A stretch of 64,000 bases of DNA from Pogostemon cablin. Its lineage: Eukaryota > Streptophyta > Magnoliopsida > Lamiales > Lamiaceae. Under the pieces are notes generated by a model. It was not told the origin of the DNA. It saw nothing but the letters and a program-made list of their open reading frames with translations, and searched no databases. The stretch lies in the NCBI GenBank assembly GCA_023678885.1, contig CM043013.1, forward strand, positions 19,314,791 to 19,378,790. Reading direction: 5' to 3'. A program made the position numbers and the translations under genes. The first letter of the stretch is position 1. Every line of letters starts with the position of its first letter. Shown piece by piece: positions 10,708 through 23,160 of this stretch.

Positions 10708-13700
10708 AGAAGGGTTTGGATGAAAGGTTCAAAAAGTTTCTTGAAATCTTCAAGAAGATTCAAATCAATATCCCTTTCGCCGATGCTTTGGATCAAATGC
10801 CTCATTATGCTCGTTTCTTGAAGGACATCATGGGAAAGAAAAGAAGTCTTGTGGACAATGAAACGGTTAATCTAACCGAAGAGTGTAGTGCCATTCTACA
10901 ATGGAAACTTCCACAAAAATTGAAGGATCCAGGTAGTTTCATTATACCATGTGAAATTGGAAAGAACAAGAAGAACAAGGCTCTTTGTGACCTCGGTGCA
11001 AGCATTAATCTAATGCCTCTCTCCATATTCAAGAAGCTTGGATTAGGTGAAGTAAAATCAACTTCCATCACACTTCAATTGGCGGATCGATCTATGACAC
11101 ATCCAAAAGGAGTAGTTGAAGATGTGTTGGTAAAAGTTGATAAGTTCATCTTTCCGGTGGATTTTATTGTTCTAGATATGGAGGAGGATGAAAATGTGCC
11201 ATTAATTTTTGGGAGACCATTTCTTGCTACCGGAAGAGCTCTTATTGATGTCTACAAAGGAGAATTGAAGTTGAGAGTTAATGATGAGGAAGTGGTATTT
11301 CCTCTACACAAGGCCATGCAATATCCAATGAATGATGAAGAATGTAAAAGTGTGGATGTTGTAAAGGGAAGTGTCGAGGAGAGTTGGCCGTCCATTGTAA
11401 CCAAGGATCCACTTGAACTTTGCTTGAGCAATTCTTTATCTCTTTCTAATATTTCTACTACTTCTCTTGATTTAAATGAAGAATTGATTAATTGTTTACT
11501 TGATCTAGGCGATTGTAGTGAAGCTCAAGAGGTTGCAGCCGCCATATCAAGGGGAAATGAAAAGTTCTTACTACTTAGAGATCTACTCGAGCAAGAAGAG
11601 AAAAAGGAAAAGAAGGTGGAGTTGAAGCCTCTACCCGATCATCTTACTTATGCCTACCTTGGTGAAAATGAGACATATCCGGTAATTGTATCATCATCTC
11701 TAACCTCTAGTCAACTTGATAAATTGCTTAATGTCCTTAAAGAGCATAAGTCGGCTATTGGTTGGTGTATTGATGATTTGAAGGGAATTAGTCCAACAAT
11801 TTGCATGCATAAGATAAGACTTGAGGATGAAGGGAAAGCTTGTGTTCAAAACCAAAGAAGACTTAATCCTATCATGCAAGAAGTGGTAAAAAAAGAGGTT
11901 CTTAAGTGGTTAGACTCCGATATGATTTTTCCTATTAGTGATAGCCCCTATGTGAGCCCGTTGCATGTAGTATCTAAAAAAGGGGGTATGACTATAGTGA
12001 AGACCGATAAAGATGAGACCATAGCCACTAGGACGGTGACGGGGTGGCGTGTGTGTGTTGATTATAGAAAGCTTAATGAAAACACACGTAAAGATCATTT
12101 CCCCTTACCTTTCTTGGATCAAATGTTGGATAGGTTGGCCGGATATGAGTTTTATTGCTTTCTTGATGGGTATTCCGGGTATAACCAAATTCTCATAGCA
12201 CCCGAAGACCAAGAAAAGACCGCTTTCACTTGTCCTTATGGAATATTTGCTTTTCGAAGATTGCCATTTGGACTTTGCAATGCACCGGCCACCTTTCAAA
12301 GGTGTATGATGGCAATCTTTGAAGGATTAATTGAGAATATAATGGAAGTGTTCATGGATGACTTTTCGGTGTTTGGTTCTTCTTTTGATAATTGTTTGTC
12401 TAACCTTGCTATTGTTTTGAAGCGATGTCAAGACACTAATTTAGTGTTGAATTGGGAGAAGTGCCATTTCATGGTAAATGATGGCATTATACTTGGACAT
12501 CACATCTCTTCAAAGGGATTGCAAGTTGACCGAGCCAAAGTTGTTGCTATAGAGAAGCTTCCACCGCCAACAAATGAGAAGGGAGTACGATCGTTCCTTG
12601 GTCATGCCGGGTTCTATCGTAGATTCATCAAGGATTTTTCTTCATTTTCTAAACCTCTATCTCATCTCCTTGAAAAAGATGTACCATTTAAGTTTGATGA
12701 TAATTGTTTAAATGCTTTTCAGGTGCTAAAGGAAGCTTTGATTTCATCACCCATCTTGATCACCCCCGATTGGAAGGAGCCATTTATATTGATGTGTGAT
12801 GCAAGTGACGTAGCTCTTGGAGTGGTTTTGGGGCAACTAAGAGAAAAAAAATTCCGAGCTATTTACTATGCAAGCAAGACATTTGATGCGGCTCAAAGGA
12901 ACTACACTACTACCGAAAAAGAGTTCTTGTCGGTAGTATACGCATTTGATAAGTTTCGTCCTTATTTGGTAGGAACGAAAACTATTGTATACACCGACCA
13001 TGTCGCTATCAAGTATCTCATGGCAAAGAAGGATGCAAAGCCAAGGGTGATAAGATGGGTACTACTTCTTCAAGAATTTGATATTGAAGTGAGAGATAAG
13101 AAGGGCACGGAGAATGTGATAGCCGACCATCTTTCAAGGTTAGAGTCGAGGGAGCATTGTGAAAGTACTTATGAGTTAATCAAGGAGGTTTTTCCCGATG
13201 AAGAAATCTTGGAGTGTGATTGCTATCAAATTGAGGCTTTAGTGGAGCAAGAAGGAAGCCCGTTGTATGCGGACTATGTGAATTACTTGGCGAGTGGAAA
13301 GAGGCCTTATGAGCTTAATAAGTATCAATCCAAGAAGTTCTTTCATGATGTTAAAAGTTACTTGTGGGATGATCCATTCTTATACAAGATGTGTAATGAT
13401 TCTCTTGTGCGAAGATGTGTGCCCGAGGAAGAATGAAATAGTGTGTTGGAGTTTTGCCACTCTTCACCTAGTGGAGGCCATTTTGGAGCTCAAAAGACCG
13501 CTGCAAAAGTCTTACAATCGGGGTTGTATTGGCCATTTTTGTTCAAGAGTTGTAAGAAATTTGTAGAGGGTTGTGATCGATGTCAAAGGATGGGAGGAAT
13601 CTCCAAGTGGGATGAGATGCCCTTAAGAGCTTTCAAGAAGTGGAGATATTTGATGTGTGGGGCATCGATTTCATGGGACCATTTCCTCAATCTAATGGAT

Positions 13701-14542
13701 TCCTATACATCCTATTGGCGGTCGACTATGTATCGAAATGAGTTGAGGCCATACCTTCGAGAACAAGTGATGCTAGAGTGGTCATGGGGTTTCTAAAGAA
13801 GCATATCTTCACAAGATTTGGAGTACCTAGAGTGTTGGTAAGTGATGGGGGTAGTCACTTCATAAATAAGCTCATGGAGAACATTCTCAAGACTTATGGA
13901 GTGAAGCATCGAGTGTCTACTCCGTATCACCCTCAAACGAATGGTCAAGCTGAAATTTCCAATCGACAAATCAAACAAGACTTGGAGAAAACAGTGAGTG
14001 TGAGTAGAAAGGATTGGTCAAATAAACTTGATGATGCATTGTGGGCCTTTCGAACCGCATTCAAGACCACTCTTGGTATGTCTCCTTTTCAAATTGTCTA
14101 TGGTAAGTCTTGTCATCTTCCGGTGGAGTTAGAGCATAAAGCTTATTGGGCCATTAAGAAGTTGAATTTTGACATGAAAGCTTCGAAGAAGGTAAGATTC
14201 TTACAATTGAATGAGCTTGAGGAATTTAGAGAAAATGCTTATGAAAACTCAAGGATTTTTAAGGAGAAAACCAAGAGGTGGCATGATGCTCGTTTGAGGA
14301 AGAAGAGCTTTGAAAAGGGTGAGAAGGTGTTGGTATTCAATTCTCGACTAAGACTTTTCCCGGGTAAGTTGAAGTCCAAATGGAGAGGACCTTATGTGGT
14401 AAAGGAAGTACTTGATGGGGGAGCTATAAAGGTTATGGATGAGAACGGGGGAGAGTTCTTGATCAATGGTCATCGTGTGAAGCACTATGTGGATCCATCA
14501 CAAAGGGAGACCCTCTTTGTGGATACTTTATGTGAAAGATGA
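10656..14542 (+). pseudogene. Athila pol: protease, reverse transcriptase, RNase H, integrase
   Basis: The polyprotein supplies replication and integration enzymes. The protease region has CDLGASINLMPLS (about 10985). Reverse transcriptase runs from about 11860 to 12500, with WRVCVDYRKLNE and the catalytic FMDDFSVFG. RNase H runs from 12760 to 13140 (LMCDASDVALG, ending in HLSRL). The integrase has an HHCC zinc finger (13440-13590) and a core with DFMGPF, VSDGGSHF and GQAEISNRQI, the DDE residues. Breaks: TGA at 13434-13436 (possibly CGA to TGA), a frameshift near 13625-13640, and TGA at 13739-13741 in place of the usual Trp (TGG to TGA). The C-terminal module KWRGPYVV is intact near 14380. 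Confidence 0.92.
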
Positions 14543-16677
14543 GCTAAAAATTCATCTAGCTTGAAGACGTTAAACTTAGCGCTCGATGGGAGGCACCCCA
14601 TCACTATCTTTATTGCTTTGTTTTAGTGCATTCAATAAATGTTGTGGTTTTGTTGTTTTGTATTTTGGACTTGTAGGTTGATTGTGCTCATGAAAAAAAA
14701 ATGCTCATTGAAGAAAAGAGAAATGCTTCATGGATTCAAGTTGACATGTTCCACCATTTGTTGCAAACTTAATTCGTGACTCTTGTCTCGAGTTAAGTTT
14801 GGGGGGTGATAGTGCGTGGTGGACATAGCTTGAGTCGTGTGGATGCAGTTACTTCTCAACAAGAAGATCATCAATGGAAACTACAAGGGTAAGTCTCACC
14901 ATTTTTTGCAAACTTAAGTCTCAACTCTTGTTTCGATTTAAGTTTGGGGGGAGAGTGTGTGGTGTGACTCACCACTTGAGTATGATTCTTGTAAAATTGG
15001 GTTAATTTTAAAATTTTTCTCATGAGTTTGGTTTGATTTTGGCATGATTGGTGGTGTTGAAGTGCATGATAGTCCATATTTATAATGAAATTGTTGAAAT
15101 AATGGTGTTTGTTGAGTGTTTGAGCATGAATGAGAGGTATTGGAAGCAAGATGGAGCTTGGAGCTAACGCTTTCCTTATCAAATGCCTATTGAGGGAGTA
15201 CTCTACACCTTATCATTTTATTACTTGAAATGAATTGATTTTGATTTGGATTGTTGTGACTAGCATGATACTTCATTTGTTATGTTTGTGGGAGGTTTAC
15301 TTTCGTATATTAGGATTTCCTTTTCAATAAAGGTTGGGATGAATGTGTGCTTAATTTTCTTATGGATGATGGTATTTTGTGTTTTTGCGTGTTTTGTGTT
15401 TGTGTTGTGTCTTGTTTGTTGAGTCCTCATTTGTATGTTTTATGTATTTTCATTCTTGTCTTGGGATGTTTGGTGGTTTGTTTAGGGATGTCGTGAGTCA
15501 TTTTTGAATGTGAGTGATGATAGGTTGTGGTGATAAGTGATGACAAATTATGATTAAGAATCTCTACACTTTCAAATTGTGACATGTTTTACTTAACTTA
15601 TTCAATTTTGAGATGAATGTGGTGTAATAAGTTCCTTAAGGTCCGAGCACAAGCTTGTGAGCATTTGAGCCTCAACCATGCATACATGGTATTTCTTCAT
15701 GAGTGGATCGGTTGTGTTTGATAAGTTAGAACTTGCTCAAGGACTATAGGAACGAGCCCGATTAGTGGAGATTGGTGAAATGATCTAAGGCCATCCTTGT
15801 TATTATAGTCATTGCCATATATGTTCCCTATCATGAACATCATCCTTAGTCAACCACTTTGAGCCTATAAACCTATTTCTTGTGAATTTAGCACATTACA
15901 AGCCTTAATTACCCATTCAAGCTTATATGTACCTTTGTGTGGGTGATTGAGGAGATGGTAGTTAGAAATGATTGATTGATTAGCAAAAGAAGAAAAAGGA
16001 CATGGTAAACAAGCAAGAAAAAGGATGAAAAGAGCAAAACAAGAATGCACATGCAACCTCAAAGTAAGAAAGGAGCAAATCAACATCAAAATGCTCAAGT
16101 AAACAAAATTCAAAGAAAGGAAGCATGCAACAAAAGAAATTCAATCCTAGGGAAGTTAATGAATAGTGCTTGAGATTTGTAAAGATAAGCAAGGAGGAAA
16201 AGAAAGTGAAGAAGTTGAGGAAATTGGTCATCTCTTTGATTACTTACACTTGTTGAGTCACTCTTATCCATATACTTCCTACCCTACCAAAGAGCCTATC
16301 ATTACATCCGAATTAAAGACCTTTTTGATCATTAATTGAAACTTTGGTGGTTTGTGAATATAGTCCGCGAGCAAGCTTATAGCGAGTCGAGCCAATCGAT
16401 TAATGAATGTGATTTATCCGAGTTCAAAAGAGTGTTGAGAGACATCGATATACATTGTGAGGCTTGGACTAAAAGGAACTATATTACACTTTATTCTCTT
16501 TTGATTGAACTTATTAATTTCTCATGTCATGATTTTAATATTGTAGGATGACTTAGCATAGTTTGTAGTTATTATTGCTAACGATATGTTATTGCTTATG
16601 TTCATTTAGTCTTTTTCTAGGTGAAAATTTCTCTTTTTGCTTTGTCATTTTCGTTGCTCGGGGACGAGCAACACCTT
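14543..16677 (+). other. Athila 3' non-coding region
   Basis: No envelope-like gene is visible; open frames here lie on the wrong strand and have no domain. The region holds a duplicated polypurine-like segment (14763-15050) and blocks near 15786-15870 (AGGCCATCCTT, CACTTTGAGCCTATAAAC) that recur in the gag-only element at 54725-60175. Just before the polypurine tract is GCTCGGGGACGAGC (16657-16670), which can form a 5-bp stem. Confidence 0.75.
14763..15050 (+). repeat. Duplicated segment with internal polypurine motif
   Basis: Two direct copies about 144 bp apart begin GCAAACTTAA and contain TTAAGTTTGGGGGG (near 14793 and 14938), nearly the same as the true polypurine tract at 16678. A similar internal motif lies downstream of gag in the element at 54725-60175. 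Confidence 0.75.
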
Positions 16678-16690
16678 AAGTTTGGGGGGT
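16678..16690 (+). other. Polypurine tract of the Athila element
   Basis: AAGTTTGGGGGGT lies directly before the 3' LTR and is the expected plus-strand primer. Confidence 0.88.
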
Positions 16691-18410
16691 TGATTAGAGC
16701 TATTTTCACCTATATTTTAGTGTCTTTTTATATGTGTTTTCGTATTATTTTATCCGTATTTTATGTGTTATTTGGTTGTGTTTTGTGTTTTTATTGAAAT
16801 GTGTGTGAATGAGCTTAAATTTAATATTTTCACTTTTTATTTGATGCTAAACATGATAAGGAAGATGTAGGAAAAAGCGGATCTCAATTCGGAGTTGAAA
16901 CGAGGGAGAACGAGCCAAAACAGTGAAAAGAGGAAGTAGGGCAGCACGCGCACTGGCCGTGTACAGCGCACGGCCCTGTCAGCATGGCCATGCGGTAACA
17001 CCCGAAATGCCAACTCGGCCACGCCTGTGACCGAGTACAGAACACGCCCCATGCTGAGTACAGAAACACGGCCCATGCACCGCGCACGGGCCTGTCGAGA
17101 AAGCCATGCGCGAACGTCAGAAAATACAACACGGCCACCCCTGTGGCCGTGTGCTGCGCACGAGGCGTGCGCTGTGTTAGAACATGGGTCGTGCGGCGGA
17201 GCTCGAGCCGTGTTGGTGCAAAAACGCAGGAAATTGCTGGAATCTTCTAGAAGGCCCACATGGGGTATAAATAGACCCCATTTCAACACTTTGAGGATCA
17301 GATCCGAAATCCTATCATCTACACACACATCACACACCATTTCTTCCATTTTCCACCATCATCTTCATCCATCTTCATCCACCCATCATATCTTCCATTT
17401 TTGGTGCTAAAGACTTCAAAATCAAGAGCTAGAGGTGGAGATCAAGAAGAATAGAAGATTCTCTTCAAGAAATTGATAGGGAAGAATCCATTCATTTTGT
17501 ATTTCTTTAGATCTAAGACTATGGGTAATTGTAATGAATCATTTATTTGTTTTGTTACTTTTATCATGTTAGGCTAATCCCTCTAGTGGGATTAGGAATA
17601 TGAAGAGCATATTAGATTTATATTATCATGTGTATTAAATTAGTTTTTGATTTAATTGATGTTGATTTCTATTCATGGAGTTTAATTGTCTTGATGTTGT
17701 GATGGCATGGTTTGTTATTCATGAATGTTTATTGGTTTAATGGATTGTTGATCAATGGATTATTTGTGGTAATTAAATGCTATCATGATGTTCATGTATG
17801 TATTGCTTGGAGTGAGACGGAAACGACCCTCTATAGTATTAGGAAGGCATGAATAGACATTGAGTTTGGGTTTGACCGAAAGGATATTTGAATTCAATGA
17901 GGGTAACCAATCCATTCGTTGGCCTTAGTACACAAAAAGGGAGAGTTTAATTTAACTAGTACCTAGATGGAAGGGGTTAATGTTGGGCTTTGATCTTAAG
18001 TGCTTTTGGGAGTCTAAAATGGATCAACAACATTTGTAACCCGAAAGGGAGCTTAGGATACAATCGTGATCACCCTTAGTCTACATCAATTGAGTTGAAT
18101 TCCTTTTGCATGATAATATGAATTGAGTATGCTTGGATGTTTCTAATCCCATGTTTTTCCATACTTGAACTTTAGCACCCATTATCTTTACTTGTCAATT
18201 TTCTTATTTGCTATCCTTATTTACTTGTTACTTGTTTTAGTTATTAATCATCTCAAAACCCCCGATCATCTTTACAAAAACGACATGAACATGAGCTCGC
18301 GTATTTGCTAGTCCGAAAATAACTCCTTATTGGATTGATAATTTTTCTTGGGATATACTACTACAACGATCGAGTATTCTTGCTCGTGAGTGCACAAAAT
18401 TAGGCAAACA
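16691..18410 (+). repeat. 3' LTR of the Athila element, full length (1,720 bp)
   Basis: It begins TGATTAGAGC and ends TAGGCAAACA. It keeps the promoter that the 5' LTR has lost. Over the shared first part, about 12 differences in about 470 bp were counted by eye, nearly all transitions at CG sites. Confidence 0.93.
17267..17274 (+). promoter_or_regulatory. TATA box of the Athila 3' LTR
   Basis: TATAAATA lies in GGGGTATAAATAGACCCC, with a plausible start about 30 bp downstream. The matching part of the 5' LTR is deleted, so this promoter would read outward into the MULE transposase fragment, antisense to it. Confidence 0.75.
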
Positions 18411-19048
18411 CTCTGCACTCGTTCTTCTATCATAAAACCATCTTTGAATGAGAGCACGTACAACCTCTAACAAACTACAAATGGGTAGTGTCCTAGCCCA
18501 TAGGATAGCCTTGTTAAAGGTCTCAGCTGCGTTCGATAATGTGAACTCATAACGAGTGACCGGGCAGTGAAACCTCGACCATTTATTATAATCCCACCCC
18601 TCCAGCAAAGCCATCAATCAAGCATTATTATGGTTGTGCAGCTTTCCTTCCCATCTGTAGAGTATGGTAATGTGATAAATTAAATTAAAACTGCATACTA
18701 ATACTAAAAAGTGAAATATACCTCTTGAATTCACGCTTCGTGTATGCCTCCACAGCCATATTGAACTGATACAACACATCCTTTCTAAAACCTTTGAGTC
18801 ATTTCTTCAGATGATAACAATATAAACCATGGTGTGCCTCAGGGTAGACAGTATGTATAGTGTGTGATATACTTTTATGCGCGTCAGAGACAATAACTAG
18901 CCCATGAGGATCGCCGTACGATTCCTTCAACCTTTAAAGAAACCAGCACCATGACTCATTATTTTCAGTGTCACCTATACCAACCGCCAGGGGAAAAATA
19001 TTGTGGTTGCCATCCTGAGTGACTGCAATAAACACGATCCCACGGTAC
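18411..19048 (-). pseudogene. MULE transposase, catalytic middle part
   Basis: This central block of the transposase lies between the two LTR insertions. It holds GNHNIFPLAVGIGDTENNES, the second catalytic Asp in IVSDAHKSI (near 18885), the HHGLYCYHLKK histidine block and the third acidic residue in NAAETFN (near 18530). A 67-bp intron with GT-AG ends lies at 18655-18721. At least two in-frame stops are present (one in WFL*RL, one in KK*LKG), the second fitting CGA to TGA. The last five bases (19044-19048, GGTAC) are the copia TSD. Confidence 0.88.
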
Positions 19049-20249
19049 TATTGGCAATTGGATCGTGTGGATCAACGTGATCGTTAGGATAACAGGTAAA
19101 CAAAATCAGCGGAAGCATAAAAAAAATATGTTTACCGTACTTCTGGGTTGATGTAGAGGATGAACAGCAGAGAACCACCTCTCAATCTTCTGCTATATGT
19201 CCCAAGTCGAATCCTGTTATTGTGTGGGCAACAATCCACATGATTCTCTCAATCTGCTCCTGTTCTTTTCAAACTGTCAAATGAGGCACTGACTTAGGGT
19301 TAACAGGAGCTGAGATGACTTATATAGTTGGGCAAAGCAGGGACCAGGAGGACAAATTGGGCTGGGCCTCAATTGAACTTAATTAACCAAGCTTAGCCCA
19401 AAGCTTTTAATTAAATCCAATAATAATAATATAGTCCACTAAAATATTATTACTGCACTACCCGTCCAATCCCAAAATTATGTTATGGGCTCCTTCTTAT
19501 TATGAGCCCGAGAGTCTCCCCATGTTTAATATATACAATGCTCATTAATTAATTAAGTTACTGATAACTCAAATTAATTAATATCTCATCCGAGAGTAGT
19601 ACCACTCAACCTTATTATCATGCCGAAAATTAATTCACTTGCAAGATTTACATGATAAACCTTATGAGCTCCTCAAGGGGACATCATCAACCTATTTCGG
19701 ACATGGATTCCTTCTACAATCAACAGCACACCATAGAGATAGCACTACTTCCCAACTCACCGAGTATATTGATTTAATACTTTTAAATCTCACCCATTGA
19801 TGAATCAAAGAAATACATACTGCCCTACGTGTCGAGATTATTGTATAGGGATTAAGAGCACGGACTTCCATAATAACAGAGATCAAGTTCTACTATATAG
19901 TTAGTATAAGAAGAACGATCTCAAGCGGTCCTGCTCAATACACACAAGTGCACTAATGTGATTCTATAGCCAAGACAAGCTAATACCAAATCACGCTACA
20001 ACCATACCGATAGAAAGTCCCCGTCTATCTCAGTTGTGAGCATCTGTTTATACTTTATAAGGAAACCGATAATATGATCTTCTGCGTGTTGTCGCACAAC
20101 ATATTATCTACAATATAAAGTAAATGGACTATTGCATCATGCATATAAAATAAATTATAAGATGCAATCATTTGATCAATGATTCTCATTTTAAATATTG
20201 TTATGACATTGTTCATACTAAAGCTAGACTTTTAGTATACAATCCAACA
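19049..20249 (-). repeat. 3' LTR of the copia element
   Basis: It matches 26041-27241 with the same length. Its outer tip reads TATTGG instead of TGTCGG on the plus strand, so the terminal CA of the element has mutated to TA. Confidence 0.93.
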
Positions 20250-20260
20250 ATCTCCCACTT
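20250..20260 (-). other. Polypurine tract of the copia element
   Basis: The minus strand reads AAGTGGGAGAT directly before TGTTGGATTG, a classic copia polypurine tract and LTR start. Confidence 0.88.
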
Positions 20261-20429
20261 ATACTGAAAGACTATGCTGTCATGTCTTCTGCCATACATC
20301 TGATTCCTACTCCCACTACACGACCATTAAAATCTCTCGCCTTAAGGTCCTTGTAAATGGTTTACTAGGTCATCATCCGATGCAATCTAGGTGACAACAA
20401 TCTTCCCCTCATCATACGATTTCTCGTAA

Positions 20430-23160
20430 CAGGTGGTACTCGCGCTCCATGTGTTTAATTGCCTTATGGACTTATGATTTCTTCAAGTTTACAACTGCAC
20501 CAATATCATCAATGTAAATTGTGATTACCTTGGGCAAACTTAGAAACACTTCAAAGTCCATCATGAAGTCTCTAGAGTCATATAGATACTTTGGCTGCCT
20601 CATAGGCTCCAATTCATCATCTTTCCATGATGGAGTCCGGAGTCTGAAATATATTTCTATATAACACTCCTCCACATTATGACTCTACTTCCTAAGATTA
20701 AACACATAACCTTTGAGGTGAATTTACTGCCGTCCAATCTGACTAAAAAATCTGAATCTACGTAATCCACAAGAAGCAGTGAATTTGTCCAGTAAGTCCA
20801 CATATAATTTCCAGTCCTTCTCAGGCACTTTATAAATATCTTACCACAGTTCATCATTCTTGTTCCGGGTTACGTTGATACCCACTGTTCATGCATTTAT
20901 CAAAACAGATATCCAACATCGTTCATAGCATTCCTTAGATTAAGCTTCCATATTCACCGAAGCATAAGGAACCGCTTTCATCCTCTTTATCTTCTTCTTG
21001 TGTCTCAAAGACACATTCACTTAGATAAATTTACATGCTAAACGAGTATGGACTGTATCATTTTATGAAACTTGAGATAAGCATAATATCCTTTCTTGTG
21101 ATCCGTATTACCGTGATCAAAAGGATATATTTTGCCTTTCTTAAGTCCTTCATCTCTACTGCTTTATTAACCGTACCCATACGCCCGATAATACTCTTTC
21201 ATTGTCTCCAATGAGCAATATACTATCTACGTATAGTACAAGAAACACCACCACGTTTCTGTCACTCTTTACAACACACAAGACTCATCCGCTCATTGAT
21301 TTAAATTCATGCCACTGGATTACCTAATCAAAACAGATGCTTCACGATCTTAAAGCTTGCTTTAGTCCATCGCTGGACAATTTTAAGCTTACTATCAAAA
21401 TGCTATTAGTACTTTGCAATGAATCACTCTGGTTGCTTCGCATAGATGTTTTCCTCAAGACTTCCAATCAGGAAAGCTGTCTTTGACATCTATTTGATGT
21501 TCCTCATAGCAGCAATAAAAGAATCCGGATCAACATAAGCATACCTACCAGCGAACATTTGTCCTCATAATCGAACCATTTCTTTCTGAGTACACCTTTT
21601 CGCAACAAGCTTTGCTTCCAAGGGTTTTCACCTTACCGTATGATCCTCTTTTATTTCCTATGACCACTTCCAATGGCTTTTACACTATTTAGTGGTCCTT
21701 CAAGTTCCCATACTTAATTTAGAATCCGTAGATTCTATTTCAACATTCATTGCAACTTACTAAGATTCCGTATTTTCATCTTGCAGTGCTGCGTCGTATC
21801 CGTGGGACAATACCATGTTCACTAGGGATCAAGTCTTACGACTTTCCCAAAACATATATTTTATGGGTTGTCAAACAATCCTCCCACTATGATAAGGCAC
21901 TACAAGTAATTGTGTATCAGACGTGACACACGTTGCAGTTTACCTTGTGGTATATCCTCTTGTACACTTGGTACTTTTACTTAGTGTTTTCCTCTCACTT
22001 CCTTTAGAACAACTTATACATGGGCTTGTGATTTATTACATAGTCCTTTTCCAAAAATTTGGTGTTTGTGTTAACAGTCACCCTTCGATCTTTTGGACTA
22101 AATAAATCAACCTTCATTTTTCCAGGATGTCCCACAAACAGATAAATATTTTACGAATTACTGTTTCTAGGGCATATCCATAAAATGAATTTTAATTATT
22201 CCAATTAATTCATCATCTATCTAATCATAACCATAAGAGCCTTATTCCTTCTATCCACCACACCATTCAGATTGGGGCATACCCGGTGTAGTCAACTTGA
22301 GATTTAATCTCAACTTCTGATCAATAGCTCCTAACTATCCCAAGAGGTATTCGCCATCATGATTGAATCGTAATGACTTAATATATTTTCCATGACGCTT
22401 CACTGTACCAGCCTTACAATTCTTGAATTAATCAAAGAACTTAGACATGCAGTGCATCATATAAATATATTGGTTTCCAGAATAATCTTCGAATATTCAT
22501 AACCACCTCTCGCCTGGATAATATTAGGTTCGCTTGAATCAGAATGAACTAATTCCAACATATATATCTTTGGCTCTACACCCCACAACCTTGAAAAGCA
22601 GTTAATCATTTTTACTTCCAAGCAAGACTCGCAAGTCCGATAGTTTCCACTTCAGATAAACCTTACGGTCTATTGGCTATCAACTTTTGAATCATACTCA
22701 AGTAAAATGAATTAGTCATAGAAGCCAAATGTATGTTTAGTTCATTTCCGAAGGTTCCTTTCTCTTACTAATATTAGAAGATGCATTATTTAATTACTAT
22801 TTATTGCATCTGTGGGATGTACATGATTCAAGAGTATACTTTTTATCCACCAACGTACTTTAACAGATTATAGTCTCATTCCTCATTACTATGACCATGT
22901 CATTTAATTGAAATGAAGTATCCATCCGTTAATGCATAGAAACCAAAATTAAATTCTTTCTATGAAACGTACGTAAAGACAATTTCTCATAATCAATCGT
23001 TTATTCTTATCATGAGATAAATAAACAACTCCCACTGCAATAGCCACTATCTTTGTAGTTTTACCCATGTTATTAACAATCTTATCCTTACTCAGTGATA
23101 AACATTTAGTGATTCCAGTATCTACATACTTCGTGTCAGTAGATGCCATCACTAATCATG
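20430..23160 (-). pseudogene. Copia pol remnants: protease, integrase, reverse transcriptase, RNase H
   Basis: The coding remains are short and out of frame with each other. Near 22950-23150 is the region after the protease site (KYVDTGITKCLSLSKDKIV). Near 22330-22480 is the integrase core end (KYIKSLRFNHDGEYLLG; family form has LRSDRGGEYL, so a key Asp is changed). Near 21220-21260 is the reverse transcriptase site LYVDSILLIGD, where the family has YVDD. From 20860 to 20430 is RNase H (LVDYVDSDFL, then HKAIKHMEREYHLLREIV). Many stops and frameshifts exclude function. Confidence 0.82.

Larger units (their letters stand above)
8160..18410 (+). mobile_element. Athila-type Ty3/gypsy LTR retrotransposon
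   Basis: It has a perfect 5-bp TSD (CTCTG at 8155-8159 and 18411-18415), TGATTA...CA LTRs, a primer binding site, a polypurine tract and gag-pol in the order protease, reverse transcriptase, RNase H, integrase. The Athila assignment rests on the TGGCGCCGTTGCC primer site, the EVFMDDFSVFG catalytic block and the conserved CTCGGGGACGAGCAA motif before the polypurine tract. No envelope-like frame is visible in the 2.1-kb 3' region. It inserted into the MULE transposase gene. The 5' LTR has lost its promoter, and the genes carry stops and frameshifts. Confidence 0.93.

Noticed and set aside
14871..16231. Possible envelope-like gene of the Athila element
   Set aside because: The only long frames are on the wrong strand; no frame after integrase on the coding strand exceeds about 70 codons and none shows membrane segments in order.
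16837..17410. Open frames of up to 170 codons across the Athila LTR hairpin region
   Set aside because: They come from GC-rich inverted repeats in non-coding LTR; no protein family is recognised.
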